Source of the DNA: Globodera rostochiensis
Taxonomy: Eukaryota > Nematoda > Chromadorea > Rhabditida > Heteroderidae
Assembly (NCBI GenBank): GCA_018350325.1
Contig: JAEVLN010000021.1
Span: 372,001-436,000 of the forward strand
DNA: 64,000 nucleotides
Reading direction: 5' to 3'
Positions 63,231 to 64,000 of this stretch are shown here, one piece after another; the first letter of the stretch is position 1; the number at the start of each line of letters is the position of its first letter. The notes beneath the pieces were generated by a model. The model was given only the letters and a program-made list of their open reading frames with translations. It was not told the origin of the DNA and searched no databases. A program made the translations under genes and the position numbers.

Positions 63231-64000
63231 TATTGGGGTGTTCGGAAAGTTCTTGCCCTCTTAGTGATGGCTGTCAATTTGAATTTTTTATGCGTTCCCC
63301 CGCGGCGGTCAAAAATCAATTTTAGGCCGATGGGAAAGAGCAATGTTCATTGCATAGGAAAATGTACGCTTTCCTATTTTATGGCCTAAAATTGCTTTTT
63401 AGGAAATTAAAAAATGGATCCTCCCAAATCCCAAATTCGGGCCCTATTACTCTATGAGTTTCAATTGGGGCACGGGCCGACAGAAGCAACCCGGAATGTG
63501 TGTCAGGCGTTAGGCGAGAGTGCCGTCTCACTTCGAACAACGAAAAATTGGTTCTCAAAATTTCGCCAGGGTGATCTGGGGCCCAGTGAATTTGAGGGCT
63601 CCTATTTCGGGGGCTTTGAGACTAACCTTGCCCAGTTTATGCTTTTTGTGAGCTTAAACATTGCTTATCAACTCAGCAAAAATTAAAGATTTTTCGTTCA
63701 GCAAAAAATTTTCTACGATTTTTTGAATCTTATTGCTAAAAATTGGCCTTTTTTGCCCCAAAATTTCTGCTGGAGCAAACTTTGGAGTTTCATAAAAAAT
63801 TAATGGGTGGAGCAATAAACCTCAAATTTTGCAAGAAGCTTCTCCCATCTATGTTCTAACTTTCCAAAACTTCAAATTACGATAATCTCATACTGTAAAA
63901 GAAAAATAGAGTCTCAAACAGAGTAGGTTCAAAAAAAGCAAAATTTGGGTTTTAGCTCATAGCTCAGCTCCATTCTAATGACTGGGGACAAAAATATATC
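63231..64000 (+). mobile_element. mariner-family element, left part (runs to window end)
   Basis: Starts at a TA with TTGGGGTGTTCGGAAAGTTC, a typical mariner terminal inverted repeat, and is followed about 170 bp later by the transposase start. The right end lies outside the window or is missing. Confidence 0.75.
63414..63686 (+). pseudogene. mariner transposase N-terminal domain, truncated
   Basis: From ATG at 63,414 the product begins MDPPKSQIRALLLYEFQLG, and continues with the paired-type helix-turn-helix used by mariner transposases to bind their ends (CQALGESAVSLRTTKNWFSK, then FRQGDLG). After about residue 60 the sequence no longer matches the family: the linker and catalytic D,D34D domain do not follow, and a stop comes at 63,684-63,686. 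No catalytic motif was seen in the remaining 300 bases. It is a broken copy or one carrying an internal replacement. Confidence 0.78.

Overview
The window looks like eukaryotic, animal DNA, most likely nematode. It is very AT-rich (roughly three quarters A+T by eye) and gene-poor. The one multi-exon gene that can be followed has introns of 36-76 nt. The repeats are typical of metazoans: a BEL/Pao LTR element, Tc1/mariner, hAT and MULE remnants. No spliced leader or other species-specific marker was found, so nematode (perhaps a root-knot type, from the base composition) is an inference.

Layout. 1-5.4 kb is AT-rich with small exon-like islands and direct repeats. 5.5-10.2 kb is a mobile-element cluster: a decayed hAT copy, a Tc1/mariner-type foldback with perfect 391-bp arms, half of a dispersed repeat pair, and a second foldback built on GAATCG motifs. 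10.2-32.7 kb is mostly AT-rich with short exon candidates, a MULE transposase remnant at 13.5 kb and a 66-bp tandem array at 14.4 kb. 32,678-44,967 is a 12.3-kb BEL/Pao retrotransposon on the minus strand, much richer in GC than its surroundings. It has near-identical LTRs, a 4-bp target duplication, a primer site, a polypurine tract and two long overlapping ORFs. 47.7-48.8 kb is an 11-copy array of about 107 bp. 52.8-55.0 kb is a seven-exon minus-strand gene for an unrecognised secreted protein, carrying three apparent lesions. 56.9-57.4 kb is a hAT-type MITE with an 8-bp target duplication. 59-63 kb holds plus-strand exon candidates, and a mariner fragment runs off the right end.

The retroelement parts fit one scheme. 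ORF1 supplies gag, protease, reverse transcriptase and RNase H. ORF2, read in another frame, supplies integrase, then an unassigned stretch of about 800 residues, then an envelope-like glycoprotein with signal peptide, basic cleavage site, Thr-rich stalk and membrane anchor. Outside the element, strand composition alternates in kilobase blocks: A-rich or T-rich on the plus strand. Most of the best exon candidates lie on the strand whose surrounding introns would be T-rich, so the blocks may mark transcription direction. Short exon calls are low confidence, because GC-richer islands are open in several frames.
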